From positions 180,577,596-180,641,595 of the forward strand of contig NC_090321.1 of NCBI RefSeq assembly GCF_040869045.1: 64,000 bases of DNA, in the 5' to 3' direction. This DNA is from Eurosta solidaginis. Lineage: Eukaryota > Arthropoda > Insecta > Diptera > Tephritidae. This document shows, piece after piece, positions 58,413 to 64,000 of the stretch. Made by a program: the position numbers and the translations under genes. The notes below the pieces were generated by a model. The model searched no databases. It had not been told where the DNA came from and saw nothing but the letters and a program-made list of their open reading frames with translations. How positions within the stretch are numbered: position 1 is the stretch's first letter; each line of letters opens with the position of its first letter.

Positions 58413-59135
58413 TCTGAAGAAACTGTGTTGGTTCAGTTTTCCATAATAACAAAAATTTTTTGTACGTAAAGGCGTAATAAAATAAAATGTTTAATAGAGT
58501 TTTAAAACTTTTTTTTTATGTTCCAAAAACTTTATTTTTAGCATTTTCGAAAATATTTTTTCCGCATATCTCCGCTCGCAGCATTACAACTTTCAATTAT
58601 ATTTAATTTCTTTGAGAAAAAGGGATTGTAGCGTTGGCGGGGTGAAATTTTGTTGGGTTGCCTCATTGCCGTAGCAGAAAGGATCACGTACTTTGTAAAT
58701 AGACCATGAAGCAACCCAGCTTGTCAATACACTGCAACATATATGTACATGTTTTCAATGGAGGCGAGCTCGAGAACAAACACCCGATATCGTAAGTGCA
58801 GTGAACACATTCCAAACTCCGGCAAAGACCTTACGTGAACATCTAGCGTTATACAATGCATACTAAGCAGAGTAAGGTCTCGGTTCAACAGTCGCGCTTA
58901 CCTGAAAAAAGGAAGGCACCACATGGCATGTTCCGTCTATAACAGTTTTGCCGAAATGATAATTTTTCCACTTCGGCTATTAGGATTCGCCTTTAGTGCT
59001 CCCGTATCGTACATATCTTGAAAAGTAAATAGAAAAACCTGTACCTTATTGCGAGGGTTTTTAAGTGCTTTCATGACCCTTTTTTAAAGGCTTTTGAGTT
59101 GTTAGTACTTTTTGCATGATGTGAAAATTTATTGA
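58413..59135. other. no gene seen
   Basis: Mixed composition, no readable domain. Confidence 0.4.
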
Positions 59136-59139
59136 AATA

Positions 59140-59592
59140 TTTCGGGCCTTGCTATATGGGGCAGAAGCATGGACCATGACAACAGCAGATGAAGCGGCTT
59201 TGGGAGTGTTCAAGAAAATAGTTCTTCGAAAGGTTTGTTGACCTCTACGCGTTGGCGATGGCGAGTACCGAAAAAGATTTAATGATGAGCTGTACGAGCT
59301 ATACGCAGACATCCACATAGTCCAGCGAATTAGAACGCGGCGACTGCGCTAGCTAGGCCATATTATGCGAATGAAAGATGATGCTCCGGCCAAGAAAGTG
59401 TTTCTATCGAACCCGCCTATGGAAGCAGAGGTAGAGGGCGGCCTCAACTCCTTTAGAAGGACCAGGTGGAAAACGATTTAAACTTCCTTGGTGTGACCAA
59501 TTCGCGGCGGTTTGCGAAGCGAAGAAGCGACTGGAGCGCCTTGATGGACGGTCATAACCGTTTAGACGGTTAAGCGCCAATTAAGTAAGTAT
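59140..59592 (+). pseudogene. RTE-like LINE 3' end
   Basis: Plus strand: LLYGAEAWTMTTADEAALGV, FKKIVLRKV, stop, PLRVGDGEYRKRFNDELYEL, YADIHIVQRIRTRRLR, stop, LGHIMRMKDDAPAKKVF. These are C-terminal RT-tail features of RTE-type elements. Both stops probably replace ordinary residues (the second a Trp in the family). The element ends in TTAAGTAAGTA, a short tandem tail of the sort found at RTE 3' ends. Clade assignment is from memory. Confidence 0.6.
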
Positions 59593-59724
59593 TTCAGGCC
59601 TTTTAAAAATTTGGTTGAAATAAGTCCAAGTTGATTTCCAGACAAGGTACAGCAACCAATTATAGTAATAGCAATTTTTACCAAAAATATTAACCTAATT
59701 CATTCATTTTTGGCGGCAGACTTT

Positions 59725-60005
59725 ATGTGGTGGTAGCGTGAAAAATTTAATTTAAAAAATTTCAATTAAAACGAAAAATTTCTAAGGAGGATCGTCCCTT
59801 GGGAGTGATTTGGCAAACTTTCCGAGTGTATTTCTGCCATGAAAAATGCTTCTCAGTTAAAACACTCATCTGCTTTGTCGATGCCATTCCGATTCGGCAT
59901 AAAACAAATAGGTCCCATTCCGCCAATTTATAGGAAAAATTAAGAAAGGAGCACTCTGCAATTTGGAAGAGAAGCTCTTCCTAGATCTCTTTATTTAATT
60001 TCTTT
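59725..60005 (+). mobile_element. tRNA-derived SINE, head partly deleted
   Basis: TGTGGTGGTAGCGTG remains of box A. Box B is replaced by A/T-rich sequence. The body CCGAGTGTATTTCTGCCATG and CACTCATCTGC is clear. The 3' part GAAGAGAAGCTCTTCCTAGA is diverged. Confidence 0.65.
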
Positions 60006-60437
60006 TGGGAGAGGAAAAACGAGTAGCATTTTTCAAATCTTTTTTTAAAGCCTTTTCGAGACTCTTTTTTTTCATACCTTGAAAGCTTCATTTGATATTA
60101 AATTAAATTATTAATTAAACTGGGATAAAACTGAAATAAGCCAAGAAAGCAAAGCAATTGTTAGGCGATTGTGATTTCAGCAGTTTGAACGCGGTCCGAT
60201 TCCCGGTAAAACCTGTTGAAATAAAATAAGCATTACGAAATTGCCTGACGATGATGACGTGGCGGTTTTCGAAATGGTACCATCGTAATATATCAGTAAA
60301 TGTTTCATTCTTTTCAGCTTTTCCCAATAAAACCAAAAATAGTAATTGAACAGCAATTATCTTTTATCAGTGTTAAGCTCATTAATTCTTGAAAAATCTT
60401 AAGTAAAATTGAACACAGCATTATACATGCAAATATA
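60006..60437. other. no gene seen
   Basis: AT-rich. The minus frame 60115-60336 has no domain. Confidence 0.35.
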
Positions 60438-60590
60438 TGTGACCCGGTCTATAAAAAGGTGGCTTATGACTCAAAAAAAAAAAAAAGAAGTGCACAAATG
60501 TCCTTAAGAAATGCATTGTTTATCTTTAACAGATGTTTCTCGCAATTTCTTTTTTGAGTCAAAAGCCATCTTTTCATAGACCGAGTCACA
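60438..60590. mobile_element. 153-bp MITE, long inverted repeat arms
   Basis: The left arm TGTGACCCGGTCTATAAAAA and the right arm, in reverse complement, TGTGACTCGGTCTATGAAAA pair over about 40 bp through GACTCAAAAAA. TATA flanks both sides (60434-60437 and 60591-60594). An A-rich run lies between the arms. As RNA it would form a long hairpin. Confidence 0.75.
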
Positions 60591-61679
60591 TATAATTAAA
60601 TTATTTTTATTTTTCAAATCTACAGCTGAGCGAAATATCACCTTTCATAGCAAATTTTGAGAAATACCTGTAACAGAGTTTTCTTCAAAAACATCATATC
60701 ACGGCATTTCGATGCCACTCAAATTTCAAAATTATTTTCGAAAATGTTTTTCAATATCATTTTCATGTTTTATAGTTCTCTATAATAGCAATATTAAATT
60801 CCGCCATTTAAAATGTTTGTAATTTCTCTCCTTAAAAAGTTTCAACTTCAAAGTTAAACATTTTTTCTTTACTTATTTTTTGTATTCATGTTTTGAAAGG
60901 AAAACAAGACTTTGACATAAGGATGAGAGTTTCTTAAAGCAAACCTTAGATAGGGTGATAAGCTCCTCAAGTTTTTGAAGTTTTTCAGTAACTCTCTGAA
61001 TATTTTAATTTTTTAAATAATTTTTTTTTTTTTCATTTATAAATCTTAGTTCGTTTGTTAAATTGCAAAATCAAAACCTTTGTCCTTTAAAGATTTAACA
61101 TTTTATTTTTTTCTCAAATTGTTCCCAACAAAAAATTTAAACAAAAAAGGTTGTTTAACTACACTTTTTCACGCTGTAAAAATTTTCTTGCCATATTGGG
61201 CACGTTTTGACTTGAAGTCAATTTGAAGTACTTTTTTATAAAATTCTTTTTTAGCATAACTTTTATAAGTTTAAAGCTAAATATATTTTTAGCTATTTTT
61301 GTTTGGTTTAGGTTTTTTTCTTTTTACACAGTTTTGTTTTTATCTATTTTCTTATTCTATGTATTGGCAAATTTGTTTTATTTATGTTTTTGGAAGCGAA
61401 AATAGTAACACCAAAAAAAGTGAAGAGTTTCATATATTTTTTTGGTTTTAATTCAAACTGGTGAATTTATGACCTGCTTTTTTCAGCTTTAGAATACTTG
61501 TATTTTTATTTCCAATACGCGCTTAGATTAAATGAAAAAATACATCAGCTGCAGTTCCCAATCTAAACAAAATTTCTTCACTTCAGTTTACACTTAATTA
61601 AAATTAAATTTAAAAAAATATTTTCAACCCCATTCATACACATATCAAAAGAGCTGAAAATGTGTCCATTTCATAGAAG
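60591..61679. other. no gene seen
   Basis: Very AT-rich with long T runs. The frame 61223-61405 is Phe/Leu-rich and unsupported. Confidence 0.4.
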
Positions 61680-62250
61680 TTTTCGCGAACGCAAACGCTA
61701 ACACGCACACCGACAACGCTGCACTAAATATTTGAGCTGAATTTGCTGGCGCACACACCGTTACTCAGATCAACAGCAGCCATGCAAGCGACCTAACGAA
61801 CGACTTACCAGCGGGCTAACCGACTACCGACGATGCGACATACTTTAAACGAGCGACCGTCCGCCAGCCAACGACATAAAAACGCGAATCATCAACAGAA
61901 ACACGGATACACAGATTGAGCCGTTAGATTGCAGTATTGCAACAGCCCCTCTGCACAGATGCGGCGCGCACATGCGAAGAAGATGAAGAAAAATAGTGGG
62001 CCAACGGTATTTAGCACTCGTACTATTCCGTTTTGTGTTTTTGTCTTCTTGCTGCGCTACCAACAAAACTGCAGCTATGAATAACACCAACACCAGCACC
62101 GAAAGCGCAAATATATGCACACTCACACCAATACAATTAAATTTGAAAACACGCGCATGTATTTTTGTTTTTGTTTTCTGCCAATAGGTGTGTTCTACTC
62201 AGAGTTTGCACTTGTGTGAGTGTATATGTGCGTGTTTTGCGAGGTATGCT
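61680..62250 (+). other. GC-richer island, possible host promoter/5' exon
   Basis: Base composition rises sharply (CpG-bearing stretch about 61685-62100) within AT-rich DNA. It has TCAGATCAAC (an initiator-like site near 61768), several short ATG frames such as MQAT-stop (typical of 5' leaders) and a donor-like GAG-GTATGC near 62240. Overlapping frames on both strands (minus 61845-62126, plus 61996-62187, the latter from a GTG) have no recognised domain. I infer a host 5' region but cannot name a gene. Confidence 0.3.
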
Positions 62251-62589
62251 AGGGAATTTAGGTTAGGAATATTCCATTTTTAATCCGCTTCCCATTCACT
62301 TCGTTATTTTGTTTTTGGTTATTTCTTTTTGTGTAATTTTTTTTTTACTGCTTTACCACTTCCAAGTTAGAGCTTAAAACCTACTCAGCCATTTCTTTCC
62401 GCAACTTTTTTAAGTAATTTGTGGGGTGAGCAGTTTTTTGTTTTTATTACATTATGACATATTTATATTAGAGACTCATACATTAGCACTTTGTTTGAAT
62501 TTTCCTTATGTTTGTTGTAACATTTATATTATGTATATAAGCACTTCATATCATATCGACTTATTCTTCTCATATTCACTTCACTTTTT

Positions 62590-62955
62590 TCATAGCATAT
62601 TTTCAGGCTGATAAGCTGATGTACACGTGCACCTAAAAGCGATTTTACTACAATTCATGTGAGAGGTTCGTCGGCGACTGAATGCTTTTTCCCCGATTGA
62701 CGTAATCCTGCCTAGCCAAAATTTGCTCACTGTACTGGAATTTCCCAGTATTTCGTGCGATGTCTTGGTATTGGTTTGTGGTGTTGACCCGAAAAGGATA
62801 ACAGCCAGCAGCACGCCCATGTTGTGTATACCGGAAAAACTCACCACGTATTTGTTATGACGAAAAACTTGCTGTTGCGTTTGTTGACTGTTGCTAGTGT
62901 ATGTGTGTGTGTGTATATGTGAATTATTATTAGTTACCGGTATGTTTTCAATCAT
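62590..62955 (-). CDS. Open frame of unknown function, possible first exon
   Basis: A minus-strand ATG at 62955 opens 121 codons starting MIENIPVTNNNSHIHTHTYT, with a Gln-rich stretch (NSQQTQQQVF) and a short hydrophobic run (MGVLLAVILFG). A strong donor-like GTG-GTGAGT occurs at about plus 62836-62845, just after FRHNKYV, so the coding exon may end there and the rest be intron. I recognise no family. The (GT)n tract upstream gives the His/Thr repeats. Confidence 0.3.
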   Translation of the reverse strand: MIENIPVTNNNSHIHTHTYTSNSQQTQQQVFRHNKYVVSFSGIHNMGVLLAVILFGSTPQTNTKTSHEILGNSSTVSKFWLGRITSIGEKAFSRRRTSHMNCSKIAFRCTCTSAYQPENML

Positions 62956-63052
62956 GCTTTCGGTTGGTCCTAACCCAACCTACAAAGTAGCTGTTTGAAA
63001 TTTGAAATATACATATGTGTATGTGTGCGGTGTAGTAGATGAGGTAGAAAGG

Positions 63053-64000
63053 TATTTAATTTGTATTTGTATTTATTAGGCAATTCATCCCAGCACAACA
63101 ATTTGGCAAAAACTATTTTATAGTGCTAGTCGGTAAAAGACATAAAATAGGAACAATTTAAACTTGAAACTTAAAGCTAATGACTATGGCTAAGAAAATG
63201 TTACAATAAATAGTATATTTAATAAATAATAAATAAATAAATAAACGAATGATAAAGTACATTTGCTTAGAAGAAATCAGTATTTTAATTGTCTAGGTTA
63301 TTATAGAAACTTGTTAATTCTTTATTGAAGAGCAGAGCATTGCTTATAAGCCTAAGTCTAGAAGGGAGCGAGTTCCAAAGACGTATGGAAGTAATGAAGA
63401 ACTAGCGATCAGATATTAGCATACGATATCTGAAGTGGGTAAGGAGAACAGATCTAGACGACTGGAGAAAATTTAGCCTCCGATACAGATAGTCAGGTTC
63501 CTTCATATATATTAATTTATGTAGCGTAGTGAGCGTTTTAAGTTTAATAAGGTTATCGAAAGAAATGTTTAGCAACCTGTAAGTATGATGAGAGACGTGG
63601 TCAAGTCTTTTCAACCCATAGAAGTATCTAGCAATGTTGTTATAAACAACATTAAGTTTCCTATTACATACATAGTCACAATTTGAGTAAATCTCACATC
63701 CATAAAGGAGCGTAGGTATTAAGTACGCTTTTGCTATTAGTAGACGAATATGTAACGGAGTAAAATATTGTGTAAGCCAGAGTGTACGAAGCATCCCCTA
63801 CACTTTTCCCACTGTGCGGAAGATGTGATCTTTCCATGTCAAGGTTTTGTTAAAAACTACACCTAGAATTTTTGCCGTGTCAACGTATTCTATAATAGCG
63901 TTGTCTAAAATTAAATTTTCCATTCCACTTTTATCTAGTGACCTTCTATGAATAACTATACATTTCGACTTCTTAGGGTTAAGACATAAGCCGTTCATAA
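63053..64000 (-). pseudogene. LINE 3' end running off the right edge
   Basis: Minus strand from 63998: NGLCLNPKKSKCIVIHRRSL, then YVDTAKILGVVFNKTLTWKD. In the same frame after a TAG (63798-63800): GMLRTLWLTQYFTPLHIRLL, LIPTLLYGCEIYSNCDYVCN, YNNIARYFYGLKRLDHVSHH. A second TAG (63402-63404) precedes FFITSIRLWNSLPSRLRL, and the frame ends near 63284. This is the RT thumb and C-terminal domain of a non-LTR retrotransposon. The 3' UTR ends with an (AAATAC)-like tail at about 63053-63085. Two nonsense changes, otherwise open, so fairly young. The 5' part is outside the window. Confidence 0.8.

Overview
The window is AT-rich, intron-bearing animal DNA packed with nested transposable elements. The tRNA-derived SINE, Jockey/R1/RTE-type LINEs, a Penelope-like element, a Ty3/mdg3-like LTR retrotransposon and an abundant family ending in a GTTCGG...CCGAAC hairpin suggest a dipteran, most probably a tephritid fruit fly. 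That identification is inference from repeat content. No host protein-coding gene can be named. The best host-gene candidates are a GC-richer stretch at about 61.7-62.3 kb and a minus-strand open frame at 62590-62955.

Layout. 0-6.4 kb: a relic PIF/Harbinger DNA transposon (542-1660), a Jockey RT scrap, and a TIR element carrying a SINE. 6.4-14.7 kb: a RAG1/Transib-like DNA transposon with V(D)J-type recombination signal sequences at its two ends, interrupted by a 3.9-kb minisatellite-bearing element. 17.7-26.6 kb: a complete but dead mdg3-like LTR retrotransposon with 211-bp LTRs and a CAGT target duplication, its 5' part split by a second minisatellite-bearing element in the opposite orientation. 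26.8-27.5 kb: a hAT MITE with a perfect 8-bp target duplication. 28.7-33 kb: a third minisatellite-family copy split by a 5'-truncated Penelope-like element. 35-40.7 kb: MITEs, a SINE and three more minisatellite-family copies, one of them an inverted chimera. 44-60 kb: decayed LINEs, a tandem duplication with another family copy at its junction, a Tc1-like relic, SINEs and a second copy of the TIR element. 61.7-63 kb: possible host 5' exons. 63.05-64 kb: a LINE 3' end running off the edge.

The most notable system is the 6404-14668 element. Its left end is CACAGTG, a 12-nt spacer and ACAAAAATA. Its right end, read inward, is CACAGTG, a 23-nt spacer and the same ACAAAAATA. It is flanked by a 5-bp near-identical duplication (CCACG/CCACA). 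Inside, on the same strand, is a four-exon RAG1-like transposase remnant with the WGMDG, CxxC, HxxxxH and late Glu motifs in RAG1 order. The transposase is broken (a frameshift and a lost splice donor), so this copy is not autonomous, but it retains the 12/23 asymmetry used in vertebrate antigen-receptor gene assembly.
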